From NCBI GenBank assembly GCA_015222805.1, contig JADFVZ010000125.1:24342-88341 (forward strand): a DNA stretch of 64,000 nt, in the 5' to 3' direction. The translations under genes were made by a program, and so were the position numbers. Source of the DNA: Pseudomonadota bacterium (lineage in GTDB: Bacteria > Pseudomonadota > Gammaproteobacteria > Xanthomonadales > SZUA-36). Below the pieces are notes generated by a model. It was not told the DNA's origin, did no database searches, and worked only from the letters and a program-made list of their open reading frames with translations. This document shows, one piece after another, positions 50,634 to 63,918 of this stretch (the stretch's first letter is position 1; each line of letters begins with the position of its first letter).

Positions 50634-51623
50634 TTAAACGCTGGTTTGTAAAGAAGCTGGCGGCCAGTTTTCTAATTTCATCCCCAAAGACAGCTCATGT
50701 GATGCAAGCACATCTTTGATCTCAGTCAATGATTTCTTACCAAGATTAGGGGTTTTGAGTAGTTCAACTTCGGTGCGCTGTACCAGGTCACCAATGTATA
50801 GAATGCTTTCTGCTTTCAGGCAGTTGGTTGAACGTACGGTCAGTTCAAGATCATCAATCGGCTGCAGCAGGATCGGATCAACCTGGATTTCAGGCTCAAC
50901 CTCTTCAACCTTGGCACGTTTTTCAAAATCGATGAAGACAAACATCTGGTCAACAAGGATGTTGGCTGCAAGTTTAACCGCCTCTTCACAATCAACTGTA
51001 CCGTTAGTTTCGATATCCATGGTCAGACTATCAAGATTGGTACGCTGCTCAACCCGGGCCGCTTCGACTTCGTAAGATACGCGTCGAATCGGTGAGAAGG
51101 AAGCATCCAGCATCAACGCACCGATAGAGCGGGCTTCTTCTGATTCTTCCTTGCTGCGAATTGCAGGCCGGTAACCAACGTCTTTCTCGACCTTGATTTC
51201 CATGTTCAGGGAACCGTCTTTGGACAGGTTAGCCAGCACATGGTCCGGATTAACAACCTCAATATCGTGATCAACAATGATATCACCGGCAGTAACTGTA
51301 CCCGGTCCCTGTTTGGACAGGCGCAGTACGGCAGATTCATGCTCATGCATGATCAGGGCAACACCCTTGAGGTTAAGCAGGACTTCAATGATGTCTTCCT
51401 GCAAATTCTCAATGGTAGTGTACTCATGACTGACGCCATCAATAGTGACTTCAGTAATCGCACAACCCGGAATTGATGACAGCAGTACACGACGCAGGGC
51501 ATTACCCAGTGTGTGTCCAAAACCGCGTTCCAGCGGTTCCAGCTTAACCCGTGAACGGGTTGGGCTGATCTCGTCGACGATAACCCCAGTGGGTTTCAAC
51601 ATTTTTTCAGTAACATCCAGCAT
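50634..51623 (-). CDS. rpoA: RNA polymerase alpha subunit
   Basis: [25 protein letters not shown]; alpha-[15 protein letters not shown]. Confidence 0.98.
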   Translation of the reverse strand: MLDVTEKMLKPTGVIVDEISPTRSRVKLEPLERGFGHTLGNALRRVLLSSIPGCAITEVTIDGVSHEYTTIENLQEDIIEVLLNLKGVALIMHEHESAVLRLSKQGPGTVTAGDIIVDHDIEVVNPDHVLANLSKDGSLNMEIKVEKDVGYRPAIRSKEESEEARSIGALMLDASFSPIRRVSYEVEAARVEQRTNLDSLTMDIETNGTVDCEEAVKLAANILVDQMFVFIDFEKRAKVEEVEPEIQVDPILLQPIDDLELTVRSTNCLKAESILYIGDLVQRTEVELLKTPNLGKKSLTEIKDVLASHELSLGMKLENWPPASLQTSV

Positions 51624-51698
51624 GGATGCGGCCTCTCTGTATCAGCGACAAAAAAGCAGCCAGGGTAAAATCCACCCGACCACAGCTTGTCTGGGTTA

Positions 51699-52325
51699 TT
51701 ACTTGGAGTAAAGCTCTACAATCAGGTTTTCGTTGATATCAACCGGAAGGTCATCGCGCTCAGGCAATGATTTAAAAACACCTTCTTTCTTCTTGCTGTC
51801 GACATCTACCCATTCCGGAGCGAGATCCAGTTCTTTGGAAATACGCAGGGCTTCTTCAATCCGGAGCTGCTTTTTAGCTTTCTCACGAATGCTCACCTTG
51901 TCACCGGCTTTAACCTGGTAAGAAGCAATATTCACCAGTTTGTCATTCACCATGATGGATTTATGGCTAACGAGCTGGCGCGCTTCTGAGCGGGTTACTG
52001 CATATCCCATCCGGTAAACAACGTTATCCAGACGGCCTTCGAGCAGTTGCAGCAAGTTGCTGCCGGTAGCACCTTTAATCCGTGCTGCCTTTTTATAGTA
52101 ATTACGGAACTGTTTTTCCAGTACTCCATAAATACGACGAACTTTCTGTTTTTCACGTAACTGCAAAGCGTAATCTGACAGACGCTGGCGACGACCGCCG
52201 GCCTTGGTACCGGGTACCTGGTCAAGTTTACATTTTGATTCCAGTCCACGAACCGGGCTCTTGAGGAAGAGATCCACGCCTTCGCGACGAGCAAGTTTAC
52301 ATGTAGGTCCAATATATCTAGCCAT
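51699..52325 (-). CDS. rpsD: 30S ribosomal protein S4
   Basis: [23 protein letters not shown]. Confidence 0.98.
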   Translation of the reverse strand: MARYIGPTCKLARREGVDLFLKSPVRGLESKCKLDQVPGTKAGGRRQRLSDYALQLREKQKVRRIYGVLEKQFRNYYKKAARIKGATGSNLLQLLEGRLDNVVYRMGYAVTRSEARQLVSHKSIMVNDKLVNIASYQVKAGDKVSIREKAKKQLRIEEALRISKELDLAPEWVDVDSKKKEGVFKSLPERDDLPVDINENLIVELYSK

Positions 52326-52336
52326 GATTTCAGTCC

Positions 52337-52726
52337 TTACACACGACGTTTCTTGGGTGGGCGACAACCATTATGTGGAATGGGTGTCACGTCCAGGATG
52401 CTGGTAATTTTGTAACCGACGGCGTTTAACGCACGTACGGATGATTCACGCCCGGGGCCGGGGCCTTTAACACGTACTTCAAGGTTCTGCAGGCCGTAAT
52501 CCAATGCGGCTTTACCTGCATTTTCAGCTGCAACCTGTGCGGCAAACGGGGTGCTCTTACGAGAACCGCGGAAACCTGCACCACCAGCAGTAGCCCATGC
52601 AAGAGCATTACCCTGACGATCGGTAATCATGATAATAGTATTGTTAAATGATGCATGCACATGTGCGATACCATCAACAATCGTTTTTTTGACCTTTTTA
52701 CGAGGCTTGCTACTCGGCTTTGCCAT
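52337..52726 (-). CDS. rpsK: 30S ribosomal protein S11
   Basis: [24 protein letters not shown]. Confidence 0.98.
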   Translation of the reverse strand: MAKPSSKPRKKVKKTIVDGIAHVHASFNNTIIMITDRQGNALAWATAGGAGFRGSRKSTPFAAQVAAENAGKAALDYGLQNLEVRVKGPGPGRESSVRALNAVGYKITSILDVTPIPHNGCRPPKKRRV

Positions 52727-52744
52727 AATTGCTCTCGCTAATCC

Positions 52745-53101
52745 TTAACGTTTAATCGGCCGCTTCGGACCCTTACGGGTACGTGCGTTGTTTTTAGTAT
52801 GCTGTCCACGGACAGGCAAACCACGACGGTGGCGAATACCGCGATAACAACCAAGGTCCATCAGACGCTTGATATTCATCGCAACTTCACGTCGCAAGTC
52901 ACCTTCAACAAAAAGTTTGGCAACTTCTGAACGAATGTTTTCGACATCGGGATCGGTAAGATCACGAATTTTCACACTCGGTTCTACACCGGCCGCAGTA
53001 CAAATCTGATACGCCCGTGTACGGCCGATACCATAGATACTCGTTAAACCAACCCATGTGTGCTTCTGCACTGGTAAATTGACACCCGCTATGCGAGCCA
53101 T
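52745..53101 (-). CDS. rpsM: 30S ribosomal protein S13
   Basis: [26 protein letters not shown]. Confidence 0.98.
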   Translation of the reverse strand: MARIAGVNLPVQKHTWVGLTSIYGIGRTRAYQICTAAGVEPSVKIRDLTDPDVENIRSEVAKLFVEGDLRREVAMNIKRLMDLGCYRGIRHRRGLPVRGQHTKNNARTRKGPKRPIKR

Positions 53102-53210
53102 CGCATTCTCCTGAAATTTCTAGCCGGCCTGGATCCCCCTAACGGGATTAGCCAAACGGCGTATTGTAACCTAAATTTAAATATAATTAAAGACAATAGT
53201 CGACTAAAAA

Positions 53211-53327
53211 TCAACCTTGACGCTGTTTATGTTTCTTATCTTTACTGCAGATAACAAACAAAACACGTTTGCGTCGGACAATTTTACAATCTCGACAAAT
53301 TTTCTTTACTGAAGCTTGAACTTTCAT
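53211..53327 (-). CDS. rpmJ: 50S ribosomal protein L36
   Basis: [38 protein letters not shown], below the ORF-track length cutoff. Confidence 0.96.
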   Translation of the reverse strand: MKVQASVKKICRDCKIVRRKRVLFVICSKDKKHKQRQG

Positions 53328-53372
53328 CGTCTTTCTCCGTGGTGCCCCACTATATGGGCACTCTATTAATAC

Positions 53373-54731
53373 TTAGCGCCGGACAACCCCGGAACGACCA
53401 TAAGATTTCAAATTGGTTTTCTTCATCACCCCATCGTACTGATGGGAAATCAGATGTGCCTGAACCTGTGACATGAAATCCATAATCACAACAACAATAA
53501 TCAACAACGAGGTACCACCGAAGTAAAACGGTACGTTCCACATTGCAATTAAGAAACCGGGTAGCAAACAAACTGCAACCAGGTACATAGCGCCGACTGC
53601 GGTCAGGCGTGTCAGCACCCGATCAATATATTCTGCGGTTTGTTTACCGGGACGGATCCCGGGGATAAACGCACCTGACTTCTTCAGGTTGTCAGCTGTT
53701 TCCTTGGAATTGAAAACAATCGCTGTGTAGAAGAAGCAGAAAAACACAATCAGCACAGAATAAAATACTGAGTACGGTAAAGTACCGGGTGTCAGCGCAG
53801 CAGAAATGTCCTGCAGCCAGCGCGCACCACTGGACTGGCCGAACCAGGTCGAAATCGTCGCCGGAAACATCACCAGTGCCGAGGCAAAAATAGCTGGAAT
53901 AACACCAGACATATTCACTTTCAACGGCAAGTGTGTGGCATTGTTCTGATAAGCCACCCTTCCCTGCCGACGTGCATAGTTAACCGTAATCTTGCGTTGG
54001 CCACGTTCAACAAATACCACAAAGGCAATCGTTGCAAAGGCCAGCACCGCCAGGAACAACACGATCAATGGTGACAGCTGACCATTTTGCGCCAATGATA
54101 AAGTACCACCGATTGCAGCAGGTAAACCGGCCACAATACCCGCAAAAATCAGCAGGGAAATACCATTACCGATACCACGCTCAGTAATCTGTTCACCCAA
54201 CCACATCAGGAACAGGGTTCCAGCGGTTAGCGAAACGATTGCTGTAAATATAAATCCAAAACCCGGTGCCATCACGATTGGAAGCGATGCACCCGCACTC
54301 TGGGCCTGCAACGCAAAAGCTACGCCACCACCCTGGAATGCTGCCAGTACTAATGTAAAGTAACGCGTGTACTGGGTGATTTTATTCCGTCCGGACTGAC
54401 CTTCTTTTTTCAACTGCGCCAGATGTGGAATGGCAGAGGTCATTAACTGGATAATAATTGAAGCCGAAATATACGGCATTACACCCAGCGCAAATAATGA
54501 AAAGCGTGACAACGCACCACCGGAAAACATATTGAAAATATCAATAATGGTGCCTTTCTGGGAGTCCATAAGGGACGCCAACGCTGCAGGATTGACGCCC
54601 GGTACCGGTACAAAGGTACCAATCCGGAAAACAATCAGTGCACCAATGACAAACATGACCCGCCGACGAAGTTCTTTCAGCCGACCCATGCTTCCCAATG
54701 TATCTGCGATATTTGACCCGCTAGCTGACAT
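53373..54731 (-). CDS. secY: Preprotein translocase subunit SecY
   Basis: Multi-[20 protein letters not shown]. Confidence 0.98.
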   Translation of the reverse strand: MSASGSNIADTLGSMGRLKELRRRVMFVIGALIVFRIGTFVPVPGVNPAALASLMDSQKGTIIDIFNMFSGGALSRFSLFALGVMPYISASIIIQLMTSAIPHLAQLKKEGQSGRNKITQYTRYFTLVLAAFQGGGVAFALQAQSAGASLPIVMAPGFGFIFTAIVSLTAGTLFLMWLGEQITERGIGNGISLLIFAGIVAGLPAAIGGTLSLAQNGQLSPLIVLFLAVLAFATIAFVVFVERGQRKITVNYARRQGRVAYQNNATHLPLKVNMSGVIPAIFASALVMFPATISTWFGQSSGARWLQDISAALTPGTLPYSVFYSVLIVFFCFFYTAIVFNSKETADNLKKSGAFIPGIRPGKQTAEYIDRVLTRLTAVGAMYLVAVCLLPGFLIAMWNVPFYFGGTSLLIIVVVIMDFMSQVQAHLISHQYDGVMKKTNLKSYGRSGVVRR

Positions 54732-55162
54732 TATTCGACCTTACCACCCGCAGCTTCAATTGCAGCCTGTGCACCCTTGGAGGCTAACAGGCCCTGCAGG
54801 GTTACCGCACGGGTAATTTCACCGGTGTTAATAACTTTTACTTTCTTGATCCGCTGACTAATAAGGCCGGCATCAACCAGTACGTCAAAATCGATGACAT
54901 CCGCTTTTAGCACTTCGATCTGGTATAAACGAATTTCTGCAGAGAACTTCGCCTGGCGTGAAGCAAAACCGATTTTAGGCAGGCGACGCTGTAATGGCAT
55001 CTGACCACCCTCAAAACCGATTTTCACTTTACCACCGGAACGAGATTTCTGGCCTTTATGACCACGACCGCCGGTTTTCCCCAAACCCGAGCCGATTCCA
55101 CGGCCACGACGTTTAGCATTAGACTTGCTACCCGGAGCCGGGCTTAATGTATTCATCTTCAT
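54731..55162 (-). CDS. rplO: 50S ribosomal protein L15
   Basis: [26 protein letters not shown]. Confidence 0.98.
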   Translation of the reverse strand: MKMNTLSPAPGSKSNAKRRGRGIGSGLGKTGGRGHKGQKSRSGGKVKIGFEGGQMPLQRRLPKIGFASRQAKFSAEIRLYQIEVLKADVIDFDVLVDAGLISQRIKKVKVINTGEITRAVTLQGLLASKGAQAAIEAAGGKVE

Positions 55163-55206
55163 TTTCGTACTTTCCTATATTGGGGCGCAAAAGAACCGCT
55201 GATAAA

Positions 55207-55392
55207 TCAGGCTTCTTCCACTCGTACCAGGTAATCTACTTTATTCACCATACCGCGTGTCGATGGTGTGTCTTCAACCACGACCGTTTGGTGCATGCGT
55301 TTGAGACCTAAACCAAGAACGGTCTGGCGGTGACTGCCAATGGTGCCGTTAGTTGAACGGACCAGGGTTACTTTCATCTGTTTCTTAGCCAT
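55207..55392 (-). CDS. rpmD: 50S ribosomal protein L30
   Basis: [29 protein letters not shown]. Confidence 0.97.
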   Translation of the reverse strand: MAKKQMKVTLVRSTNGTIGSHRQTVLGLGLKRMHQTVVVEDTPSTRGMVNKVDYLVRVEEA

Positions 55393-55897
55393 GATTCGCG
55401 AGTATCTCATCTACTGATTTACCACGTTTGGCAGCTACACTTTCAGGACTCTGCATGCTCTGCAGGCCTTTAATAGTAGCCCGAACGAGGTTGATCGGGT
55501 TATTGGAGCCATTACTCTTTGCCAGTACGTTGTGCACACCCACTGTTTCAAATACTGCACGCATCGCGCCACCGGCAATTACTCCGGTACCTTCAGATGC
55601 CGGCTGCATGTATACACGCGAGCCACTGTGACGTGATTTGATCGGATGCCACAAAGTATCACCTTTAAGAGTGATGGTGATCATGTTCTGACGGGCTTTT
55701 TCCATTGATTTCTGGATCGCTAAAGGTACTTCGCGTGCCTTGCCGTAACCAAAACCAATTTTGCCATTGCCATCACCGACTACGCTCAATGCGGTAAAGC
55801 CGAACTGACGACCGCCTTTTACTACTTTGGCAACACGGTTGACTGCAACCAGTTTTTCCAGCATGCCGTCGCCGATATCTTTATCTCTATTCGCCAT
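55385..55897 (-). CDS. rpsE: 30S ribosomal protein S5
   Basis: [31 protein letters not shown]. Confidence 0.98.
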   Translation of the reverse strand: MANRDKDIGDGMLEKLVAVNRVAKVVKGGRQFGFTALSVVGDGNGKIGFGYGKAREVPLAIQKSMEKARQNMITITLKGDTLWHPIKSRHSGSRVYMQPASEGTGVIAGGAMRAVFETVGVHNVLAKSNGSNNPINLVRATIKGLQSMQSPESVAAKRGKSVDEILANHG

Positions 55898-55935
55898 TGT
55901 ATTTTTACCTGTTTATATTCTTTTCTATAACTAGC

Positions 55936-56292
55936 TTAGAACTGCAGGCCGCTTTCACGGGCTGCATCTGCCAGCGCTTTAATCCGACCGTGATAACGGA
56001 AGCCGGAGCGATCAAATGCTACTTCTTTAACACCTGCGGCCAACGCTTTCTCAGCAATCGCCTTGCCTACAGCAGTTGCTGCATCGATGTTTTTAGTTCC
56101 TTTTAAACCTTCTCGGATGTCTTTTTGCAAAGTTGATGCACTTGCAATCACAGTCTGCTCAGGTGTAATCACCTGGGCATAGATGTATTTCCCGGTACGG
56201 TGAACGCTTAAACGCGGCACTCCGAGAATCCGAATCTTGGCGCGAGTCTTGCGAGCGCGTCGAATACGTGCGGTGTTCTTGTTAATAGCCAT
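55936..56292 (-). CDS. rplR: 50S ribosomal protein L18
   Basis: [20 protein letters not shown]. Confidence 0.98.
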   Translation of the reverse strand: MAINKNTARIRRARKTRAKIRILGVPRLSVHRTGKYIYAQVITPEQTVIASASTLQKDIREGLKGTKNIDAATAVGKAIAEKALAAGVKEVAFDRSGFRYHGRIKALADAARESGLQF

Positions 56293-56322
56293 GCTGTTCT
56301 ATCCTTCCTGACAAGAACGCCG

Positions 56323-56850
56323 TTAGGCTTTCTTGGCTTCCTTACGTGCGACATATTCATCCGCGTAACGTACACCTTTACCTTTATAAGGTTCCGGCGG
56401 ACGATAGGCACGAACTTCAGCTGCAACCTGTCCAACTTTCTGTTTGTCGGTACCGCTAATAATGATCTCGGTCTGGCTAGGTGTTTCCACCTTAATACCT
56501 TCCGGAATGTCATAATTTACCGGATGGGAAAAACCCAGTGTCAGGTTCAGTTTATTACCCTGAACAGCCGCACGATAACCAACACCAACCAGCTTTAGTT
56601 TCTTCTCAAAGCCGTCAGTCACACCGATAACCAGATTGTTCAGCAATGCACGCATTGTGCCTGCCATGGCAACCGTGTGTTTTGTCGGTTCCTGGATTTG
56701 TAGAGTGCTGTCTTCCATTACCAGACTAATAGCCGGGTGCAGATTCAGTTCCATTTTGCCTTTCGGTCCTTTTACCTGAATATTCTGGCCATTGATGTTG
56801 ACATCAACGCCGGCAGGTATAGCGATCGGAGCTTTTGCGATACGAGACAT
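56323..56850 (-). CDS. rplF: 50S ribosomal protein L6
   Basis: [33 protein letters not shown]. Confidence 0.98.
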   Translation of the reverse strand: MSRIAKAPIAIPAGVDVNINGQNIQVKGPKGKMELNLHPAISLVMEDSTLQIQEPTKHTVAMAGTMRALLNNLVIGVTDGFEKKLKLVGVGYRAAVQGNKLNLTLGFSHPVNYDIPEGIKVETPSQTEIIISGTDKQKVGQVAAEVRAYRPPEPYKGKGVRYADEYVARKEAKKA

Positions 56851-56862
56851 AGTAATTCTTCC

Positions 56863-57258
56863 TTATGACACGATGCAGAGCACTTCACCGCCGTAGCCGG
56901 CAGAACGTGCTTTTGCATCAGTCATTATACCCTTGGATGTGCTGATTACAGCAATACCGAGACCGTTTAAAACTTTAGGCAACTCTTCCTTGCCGCAATA
57001 TTTACGCAGGCCGGGACGGGAGATACGCTTCATACTGTCAATCACACCACGGCCCTGGGAATACTTAAGGGTAACCTCAAGTGCCGGCTTGCCATCAACT
57101 TCAATATTGCTGTGACCATTAATATAACCTTCATCCGCGAGGACTTCGGCAATACCAACTTTCACAGTTGAAAGCGGCATGGTTACAGTAACTTTGTTCA
57201 TCGCCTGGGCGTTGCGAATACGGGTTAGCATATCCGCTATAGGGTCGCTCATGCTCAT
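56863..57258 (-). CDS. rpsH: 30S ribosomal protein S8
   Basis: [22 protein letters not shown]. Confidence 0.98.
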   Translation of the reverse strand: MSMSDPIADMLTRIRNAQAMNKVTVTMPLSTVKVGIAEVLADEGYINGHSNIEVDGKPALEVTLKYSQGRGVIDSMKRISRPGLRKYCGKEELPKVLNGLGIAVISTSKGIMTDAKARSAGYGGEVLCIVS

Positions 57259-57301
57259 AATATCTACCTTCTAAATCAAGGGGTTTAAATAACCCGAATT
57301 C

Positions 57302-57607
57302 TTACCAACTGGCTTTACGCAAACCGGGAATATCACCACGCATACATGCTTCACGCAATTTGTTTCGGCTCAGGCCGAATTTGCGATAATAGCCATGCGG
57401 ACGGCCGGACAGTGCACAACGATTACGCTGGCGTGCCGGACTTGAATCGCGAGGTAATTTGGACAAGGCCATTACGGCTGCCTGTTTTTCCTCAAACCCT
57501 ACTTCAGGATTGGCGATAATCGCTTTCAATTCAGCCCGTTTACCGGCATATTTCTCTACCAGTTTGGCTCGTTTCAGCTCACGCTGGATCATTGACACCT
57601 TTGCCAT
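57302..57607 (-). CDS. rpsN: 30S ribosomal protein S14
   Basis: [26 protein letters not shown]. Confidence 0.98.
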   Translation of the reverse strand: MAKVSMIQRELKRAKLVEKYAGKRAELKAIIANPEVGFEEKQAAVMALSKLPRDSSPARQRNRCALSGRPHGYYRKFGLSRNKLREACMRGDIPGLRKASW

Positions 57608-57618
57608 GAATAATTCCT

Positions 57619-58164
57619 TTACTTATCTCTGAACGGGAAGTCGAAAGCTTTTAATAAAGCCAGGCCTTCTTCGTTGTTTTTCGCAGTAGTGGTTATGGTG
57701 ATATCCATACCACGAATCTTATCGATCTTATCGAAATCAATTTCCGGGAACATGATCTGCTCGGTTACACCCATGCTGTAGTTACCACGACCGTCAAATG
57801 ACTTACGATTCAAGCCGCGGAAATCGCGAATACGAGGGATGGAAACATTAACCAGTCGGTCCATGAATTCCCACATATTGTCGCGCCGCAAAGTAACCTT
57901 GCAGCCTACCGGCCAGCCGTCACGAATCTTGAACGTGGCAACTGATTTACGCGCCAGGCGTACAATCGGTTTCTGTCCGGCAATCAGGGTCATGTCATTA
58001 ACCGCATGCTCCATTACCTTTTTATTGGCGGCAGCTTCACCGACACCCATATTCAGGGTTATCTTGGAAATACGCGGTACTTCCATCACATTACTGAAAC
58101 CAAATTCTTCCATCATTTGTGGAACAACGGTTTCGCGATAGTGTTGTTGTAATCTTGCAATCAT
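57619..58164 (-). CDS. rplE: 50S ribosomal protein L5
   Basis: [22 protein letters not shown]. Confidence 0.98.
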   Translation of the reverse strand: MIARLQQHYRETVVPQMMEEFGFSNVMEVPRISKITLNMGVGEAAANKKVMEHAVNDMTLIAGQKPIVRLARKSVATFKIRDGWPVGCKVTLRRDNMWEFMDRLVNVSIPRIRDFRGLNRKSFDGRGNYSMGVTEQIMFPEIDFDKIDKIRGMDITITTTAKNNEEGLALLKAFDFPFRDK

Positions 58165-58175
58165 TATTCTAAGCC

Positions 58176-58493
58176 TCAGATATCAACGACTTCGCCGGTC
58201 GACTTAAATACACGCACCTTAGTGCCGTCTTCCAGGATTTTAAAACCAACCCGTTCGCCTTTATTGGCAGCAGGGTTGTACAGCATTACATTAGAACCGT
58301 GTATTGCAGATTCCTTTTCAATAATGCCGCCCGCTATATTACGTTGCGGATCCGGCTTGGTATGCCGTTTAACCATATTTACATTTTCAACGATGAACTT
58401 GTTGTTATCCATTGCCTGCAACACATGACCACGTTGGCCCTTGCTGCGTCCTGCAATAACGATTACTTCATCACCTTTACGAATTCTTTTCAT
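58176..58493 (-). CDS. rplX: 50S ribosomal protein L24
   Basis: [25 protein letters not shown]. Confidence 0.98.
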   Translation of the reverse strand: MKRIRKGDEVIVIAGRSKGQRGHVLQAMDNNKFIVENVNMVKRHTKPDPQRNIAGGIIEKESAIHGSNVMLYNPAANKGERVGFKILEDGTKVRVFKSTGEVVDI

Positions 58494-58507
58494 CTTCTTA
58501 CCCTGCC

Positions 58508-58876
58508 TTACAGCACTTCAGGTGCGAGGGAAACGATTTTCATAAACCTGCTGGTACGCAATTCGCGTGTAACAGGCCCGAAAATACGGGTGCCGATTGG
58601 CTCTAATTTCGGGTTCAGCAGCACTGCTGCATTGCCGTCGAAACGAATCAGTGAGCCGTCTGGACGACGAACACCCTGGGCCGTACGTACAACAACTGCA
58701 TCGTACACTTCACCTTTCTTGACCTTGCCGCGTGGAATAGCATCTTTAACGGTAACTTTGATAATGTCGCCAATCCGCGCATAACGCCGCTTGGATCCAC
58801 CCAGTACCTTGATACACTGCACTCGACGCGCGCCGGAGTTATCCGCTGCGCTCAGCATGGTTTGCATCTGAATCAT
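58508..58876 (-). CDS. rplN: 50S ribosomal protein L14
   Basis: [27 protein letters not shown]. Confidence 0.98.
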   Translation of the reverse strand: MIQMQTMLSAADNSGARRVQCIKVLGGSKRRYARIGDIIKVTVKDAIPRGKVKKGEVYDAVVVRTAQGVRRPDGSLIRFDGNAAVLLNPKLEPIGTRIFGPVTRELRTSRFMKIVSLAPEVL

Positions 58877-58907
58877 TGTTTAATCCTCAATTCCTGTGAA
58901 ACGAGCC

Positions 58908-59168
58908 TTATTGGGCACGTTCCAGAATTTCTACTACCTTCCAGGACTTTGTCTTTGACAATGGCCTGCACTGGGCAATTTTTACTTTATCGCCTTCACC
59001 GCAATCGTTGGTTTCATCATGCGCGTGCACCTTGGTGGAACGCTTGATGTATTTACCATACAGCGGATGCTTGACTTTACGTTCAAGCATGACAGTTACT
59101 GTCTTGTCCGCTTTGTTGCTTACAACACGACCGGTTTGGGTCTGTTGGACTTTTTCACTTGCACTCAT
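58908..59168 (-). CDS. rpsQ: 30S ribosomal protein S17
   Basis: [29 protein letters not shown]. Confidence 0.97.
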   Translation of the reverse strand: MSASEKVQQTQTGRVVSNKADKTVTVMLERKVKHPLYGKYIKRSTKVHAHDETNDCGEGDKVKIAQCRPLSKTKSWKVVEILERAQ

Positions 59169-59371
59169 GCCGTACTACCTTCTTTCTGTACTTGTGTCAG
59201 TACGGTTTTAATCCGCGCTATATCGCGGCGTACTTCCAGCAATAAATTGCTTCCAGCCAGTTGACCTGAACCTTTCTGCATCCGCAGGTTGAACTGCTCC
59301 TGAAGTTTGTTTTTCAACTCTTCATTCAGCTCAGTCACAGACTTCTGACGTAACTCGCTTGCATTATTCAC
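59165..59371 (-). CDS. rpmC: 50S ribosomal protein L29
   Basis: [27 protein letters not shown]. Confidence 0.97.
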   Translation of the reverse strand: MNNASELRQKSVTELNEELKNKLQEQFNLRMQKGSGQLAGSNLLLEVRRDIARIKTVLTQVQKEGSTA

Positions 59372-59781
59372 AGCATTGACCTCGTAACAAAGGTGGTTTT
59401 AACCGCCAGTTTTGCAGCCGCACGGGAGAAAGCCTCACGTGCTATTTCTTCAGATACACCCTGGATCTCATAAAGCATGCGACCAGGCTGGATCGGGGCT
59501 ACCCAATACTCGACATTACCCTTACCTTTACCCATACGTACTTCTACAGGTTTTTTGGTAATCGGCTTGTCAGGAAACACCCGAATCCAGAGCTTACCGC
59601 CACGACGAACGTGACGCGTAATAGCACGACGGGCTGCTTCGATTTGACGAGCAGTAATAAACCCGCGAGTCGTAGCTTTCAGTCCATATTCACCGAAGCT
59701 TACGCGGTTGCCACGGTTGGCCATACCACGATTACGACCTTTATGGGTCTTTCTAAATTTTGTTCTTTTAGGCTGTAACAT
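59368..59781 (-). CDS. rplP: 50S ribosomal protein L16
   Basis: [24 protein letters not shown]. Confidence 0.98.
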   Translation of the reverse strand: MLQPKRTKFRKTHKGRNRGMANRGNRVSFGEYGLKATTRGFITARQIEAARRAITRHVRRGGKLWIRVFPDKPITKKPVEVRMGKGKGNVEYWVAPIQPGRMLYEIQGVSEEIAREAFSRAAAKLAVKTTFVTRSML

Positions 59782-59799
59782 CGCTGTTAATTCCTGTTA

Positions 59800-60486
59800 T
59801 TAATCCCGACGGCTGTTTTTGGCAGCCGCAGCTTCTGCTTTACGGGTAGTTTCATCCAGGTCAAATACTTCACCCTTGTAGATCCATACCTTGATACCCA
59901 GCACACCATAGGTAGTGTTGGCTTCAAAGGTGGCGTAATCCACATCTGCACGTAATGTGTGCAGGGGCACCCGACCTTCGCGGTACCATTCGGTACGGGC
60001 AATATCTGCACCGTTCAAACGACCCGATACCATTACCTTGATACCCTGTGCTCCGAGGCGCATGGCAGTACCAACTGAGCGTTTCATCGCCCGACGGAAC
60101 ATAATACGGCGTTCCAGTTGCTGGGCTATGCCTTCAGCTACCAGGTAGGCATCAATTTCAGGCTTGCGGATCTCAGCAACAGAGATGTGTACCGGAATAC
60201 CCATCAACGCACCAACATCTCGGCGCAAACGCTCAATATCTGCACCTTTCTTGCCGATCACAATGCCTGGTCGCGCCGTGTGGATAGTTATCCGGGCGGA
60301 CTTGGCAGGGCGTTCGATCTGAATCCGGCTTACAGACGCATCTTTCAACCGTTCCTGCAAAAATGCACGCGCTTTCAAATCTGATTTCAGATTTTCAGCG
60401 AAATCTTGTTTCTCGGCGAACCACTTGGCATTCCAGTCTTTGGAAATACCGAGGCGGATGCCTATTGGATGTACCTTCTGACCCAT
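59800..60486 (-). CDS. rpsC: 30S ribosomal protein S3
   Basis: [24 protein letters not shown]. Confidence 0.98.
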   Translation of the reverse strand: MGQKVHPIGIRLGISKDWNAKWFAEKQDFAENLKSDLKARAFLQERLKDASVSRIQIERPAKSARITIHTARPGIVIGKKGADIERLRRDVGALMGIPVHISVAEIRKPEIDAYLVAEGIAQQLERRIMFRRAMKRSVGTAMRLGAQGIKVMVSGRLNGADIARTEWYREGRVPLHTLRADVDYATFEANTTYGVLGIKVWIYKGEVFDLDETTRKAEAAAAKNSRRD

Positions 60487-60501
60487 ATTCTCGTCCAGTC
60501 C

Positions 60502-60837
60502 TTATGCGTCGTCTGCGACGATTACAGTGATGTGGCTGGTACGCTTGAGGATCCGGGTGCCCCGGCCTTTTGCGCGGGCCCGACCACGTTTCAAAATCGG
60601 ACCTTCATCCACAAAGATTGTGCTGATTTTCAGTTCATCAATATCAGCGCCTTCGTTATGTTCGGCGTTAGACACCGCAGATAACAAAACTTTCTTGATT
60701 ATCTGTGCCGCCTTCTTGGTGCTGAACTTTAATAACTGTTCAGCCTGCTCAACCGGCATTCCGCGAACCTGATCCGCTACCAGTCGAACTTTCTGCGGAG
60801 AAATCCGCGCGCCTCTGAGTTTTGCTGCTGTTTGCAT
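60502..60837 (-). CDS. rplV: 50S ribosomal protein L22
   Basis: [23 protein letters not shown]. Confidence 0.98.
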   Translation of the reverse strand: MQTAAKLRGARISPQKVRLVADQVRGMPVEQAEQLLKFSTKKAAQIIKKVLLSAVSNAEHNEGADIDELKISTIFVDEGPILKRGRARAKGRGTRILKRTSHITVIVADDA

Positions 60838-60849
60838 GTCTATACTCGC

Positions 60850-61119
60850 TTACGAACTGCGGTTTGCTGTATGACCACGATATGTACGGGTCGGTGCAAA
60901 CTCACCTAATTTATGTCCAACCATCTGCTCATTGATGAGCACTGGAATATGCATCCGTCCGTTATGGATGGCTATGGTCAGCCCTACCATTTCTGGAAGG
61001 ATCATTGACCTGCGAGACCAGGTTTTGATCGGACGTTTAACATTATTGGCAACAGCGTCTTCTACCTTGCTTGCCAGGTGATGGTCAACAAACGGGCCTT
61101 TCTTAATCGAACGTGGCAT
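60850..61119 (-). CDS. rpsS: 30S ribosomal protein S19
   Basis: [20 protein letters not shown]. Confidence 0.98.
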   Translation of the reverse strand: MPRSIKKGPFVDHHLASKVEDAVANNVKRPIKTWSRRSMILPEMVGLTIAIHNGRMHIPVLINEQMVGHKLGEFAPTRTYRGHTANRSS

Positions 61120-61124
61120 ATTGG

Positions 61125-61958
61125 TTACCTGCTACCTTTGCTGCGACTGCGAACAATATACTTGTTCGATGTCTTATTCTTACGAGTCTTATAACCCTTG
61201 GTTGGAACACCCCAGGGGCTAACCGGATGACGACCACCAGAGGTACGTCCTTCACCACCACCATGTGGATGGTCAACAGGATTCATGGCAACACCACGAA
61301 CCGTCGGGCGAACACCGCGCCAGCGACTGGCACCGGCTTTACCGAGCTTACGCAGGCTGTGTTCCTGGTTGGAAACCTCACCGATGGTTGCACGACAGGC
61401 GGTAGCAATCTTGCGCATTTCGCCGGAGCGTAAACGCAGGGTCGCATACTGACCTTCGCGGGCAACATACTGGGCATAGGCACCTGCACTACGTGCAATT
61501 TGCGCACCCTTGCCGGGTTTCATTTCAACACAATGAACCAGCGTACCTAGCGGGATGTTACGCAGTGGCATGGAGTTACCCGGTTTAATCGGGGCCTCAC
61601 GACCGCTCATTACAGGATCACCGGCACGCAAATGGCGCGGGGCAATAATGTAACGGCGTTCACCGTCTGCATACAACACCAACGCGATATGTGCGCTACG
61701 GTTCGGATCGTATTCAATGCGCTCAACGCGCCCCTGGATACCATCTTTGTTGCGTTTAAAATCAATAACCCGGTAGTGCTGCTTATGCCCGCCGCCGATA
61801 TGGCGAGTGGTAATGCGGCCGTTATTATTACGTCCACCGGATTTGCTTTTCTTTTTCAACAGGGCCGCATGCGGAGTACCTTTGTGCAGGTGATCATGTT
61901 TGATCTGCACAACACCGCGGCGGCCTGGAGAAGTTGGTTTTGCCTTGACAATAGCCAT
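61125..61958 (-). CDS. rplB: 50S ribosomal protein L2
   Basis: [39 protein letters not shown]. Confidence 0.98.
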   Translation of the reverse strand: MAIVKAKPTSPGRRGVVQIKHDHLHKGTPHAALLKKKSKSGGRNNNGRITTRHIGGGHKQHYRVIDFKRNKDGIQGRVERIEYDPNRSAHIALVLYADGERRYIIAPRHLRAGDPVMSGREAPIKPGNSMPLRNIPLGTLVHCVEMKPGKGAQIARSAGAYAQYVAREGQYATLRLRSGEMRKIATACRATIGEVSNQEHSLRKLGKAGASRWRGVRPTVRGVAMNPVDHPHGGGEGRTSGGRHPVSPWGVPTKGYKTRKNKTSNKYIVRSRSKGSR

Positions 61959-61970
61959 TAGGTAATACCC

Positions 61971-62285
61971 TTATGCTGCCTCGCCGCCGTCAAGAAGATC
62001 GATAACCTGATCAGCCTGAACGCGAACGTAAGCTTTTTTCCAGTCATTCCGTTTGCCAGTACGCTGACGGAATGCTTTTGTTTTACCCTTGACCTTAACT
62101 GTCGTTACTGACTCAACGTTAACGCCAAACAACATTTCCACGGCACCCTTGATATCTGCTTTTGTGCTATCAACGGCAACCTGGAATACATACTGATTAC
62201 TGCTTTCGCCCACACGTGTTGACTTTTCAGTCACCCGTGGTGCAAGCAGTACTTTATACAGCTTTTCCTTACTCAGCGAACTCAT
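61971..62285 (-). CDS. rplW: 50S ribosomal protein L23
   Basis: [16 protein letters not shown]. Confidence 0.97.
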   Translation of the reverse strand: MSSLSKEKLYKVLLAPRVTEKSTRVGESSNQYVFQVAVDSTKADIKGAVEMLFGVNVESVTTVKVKGKTKAFRQRTGKRNDWKKAYVRVQADQVIDLLDGGEAA

Positions 62286-62884
62286 GACAGCCTCTCCTGG
62301 ATTTTATTAATCGCAGCAACCGTCATTATCACTTTCTCTGAACGCACCAGGCTGACAGGATCAAGTCCTTCAGCATCCAGCACATAAACGGCTGGAATGT
62401 TACGCGCTGACAGGAACAGGTTGTCATTAACACTGTCACTAACCAGCAGACCTTTGGTAAAGTCATGAGCAGCCAGCATTTTGGCAAGCTCTGCGGTTTT
62501 CGGTGAATCCAGGTTGAAGTCTTCAATCACAACCAGGCGATCCTGACGGATCAGCTCAGACAAAATAGCCTGCATTGCTGCACGGTACATTTTGCGGTTA
62601 ACTTTCTGCGAGTGATCCCGAGGAGTTGCCGCAAAAGTAGCACCACCACCGCGCCAGATAGGTGAACGAATCGTTCCCGCACGCGCCCGGCCAGTACCCT
62701 TCTGTTTCCAGGGTTTTCTACCGCCGCCGCTTACGGCTGCACGGTTTTTCTGCGCCTTGGTACCCGCTCGCGCACCTGCCAGATAGGCAGTTACGACCTG
62801 GTGGACCAGGGCTTCGGAAAAATCACGGGCAAAGATCGCTTCATTGACCTTGATCGTGTTTCCGCCTGTTACTGTAAGTTCCAT
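62282..62884 (-). CDS. rplD: 50S ribosomal protein L4
   Basis: [33 protein letters not shown]. Confidence 0.97.
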   Translation of the reverse strand: MELTVTGGNTIKVNEAIFARDFSEALVHQVVTAYLAGARAGTKAQKNRAAVSGGGRKPWKQKGTGRARAGTIRSPIWRGGGATFAATPRDHSQKVNRKMYRAAMQAILSELIRQDRLVVIEDFNLDSPKTAELAKMLAAHDFTKGLLVSDSVNDNLFLSARNIPAVYVLDAEGLDPVSLVRSEKVIMTVAAINKIQERLS

Positions 62885-62894
62885 CATGCGCTCC

Positions 62895-63533
62895 TTATGC
62901 CTTAGAGGACGGACGTACGAAAACGTGTCCACCTTTCGAGCCGGGTACTGCACCCTTAATCAGCAATAAATTGCGATCTGTGTCTACCCTGATAACTTCC
63001 AGGCGCTGTGTGGTTACCCGCACATTACCCATCTGTCCGGACATTTTCTTGCCCTTGAATACACGCCCAGGGGTCTGGCACTGGCCAATTGAACCGTTTG
63101 AACGATGCGACAACGAGTTACCGTGTGTGGCATCCTGCATTTCGAAGTTGTGGCGTTTAATACCACCCTGGAAACCTTTACCTTTAGAGGTACCGGTAAC
63201 ATCAACAATCTGCCCGATTTCAAATACATCAGCCTTGATTTCAGCACCGACTTCAATGTCGTTGCCTTCACCTTCATCCAGGCGAAATTCCCACAGGCCC
63301 TCACCAGCTTCAGCTTCTGCTTTAGCATAGTGCCCTGCCAGCGGTTTGCTGACGTGGTTGGCCTTGCGTGAACCAGTGGTTACCTGCAATGCACGGTAGC
63401 CGTCTGTTTCCAGGCTGCGAACCTGGGTTACCCGGTTCGGCTTAACTTCAATTACTGTGACCGGTATACCTTCACCAGCTTCGGTGAAGATTCGGGTCAT
63501 GCCGCGTTTACGGCCTACAATTCCGATAGTCAT
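62895..63533 (-). CDS. rplC: 50S ribosomal protein L3
   Basis: [21 protein letters not shown]. Confidence 0.98.
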   Translation of the reverse strand: MTIGIVGRKRGMTRIFTEAGEGIPVTVIEVKPNRVTQVRSLETDGYRALQVTTGSRKANHVSKPLAGHYAKAEAEAGEGLWEFRLDEGEGNDIEVGAEIKADVFEIGQIVDVTGTSKGKGFQGGIKRHNFEMQDATHGNSLSHRSNGSIGQCQTPGRVFKGKKMSGQMGNVRVTTQRLEVIRVDTDRNLLLIKGAVPGSKGGHVFVRPSSKA

Positions 63534-63546
63534 CATCAGAGCCCTA

Positions 63547-63858
63547 TTAGTAAACCTTGAGCTGAACGTCAACGCCGGCGGCGAGGTCCAGTTTCATCAA
63601 GGCGTCAACGGTTTTATCGTTAGGATCAACGATATCCATCAACCGCTTGTGGGTACGGGTTTCATACTGATCGCGTGCGTCTTTGTTGACATGCGGTGAT
63701 GTCAAAATAGTTACGCGCTCGATTTTAGTCGGCAGCGGGATAGGCCCGCGCACCTGAGCACCGGTACGTTTAGCAGTTTCAACAATTTCAGCGGCAGACC
63801 GGTCGATTAAACGATGGTCAAATGCTTTCAGTCGAATGCGGATTTTTTGTTCAGCCAT
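63547..63858 (-). CDS. rpsJ: 30S ribosomal protein S10
   Basis: [30 protein letters not shown]. Confidence 0.98.
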   Translation of the reverse strand: MAEQKIRIRLKAFDHRLIDRSAAEIVETAKRTGAQVRGPIPLPTKIERVTILTSPHVNKDARDQYETRTHKRLMDIVDPNDKTVDALMKLDLAAGVDVQLKVY

Positions 63859-63918
63859 TGAACTACTCCGAGTTGGCAGGGGTTAACCTGCCTCTCTTAA
63901 AAAAATAATTAATATGTA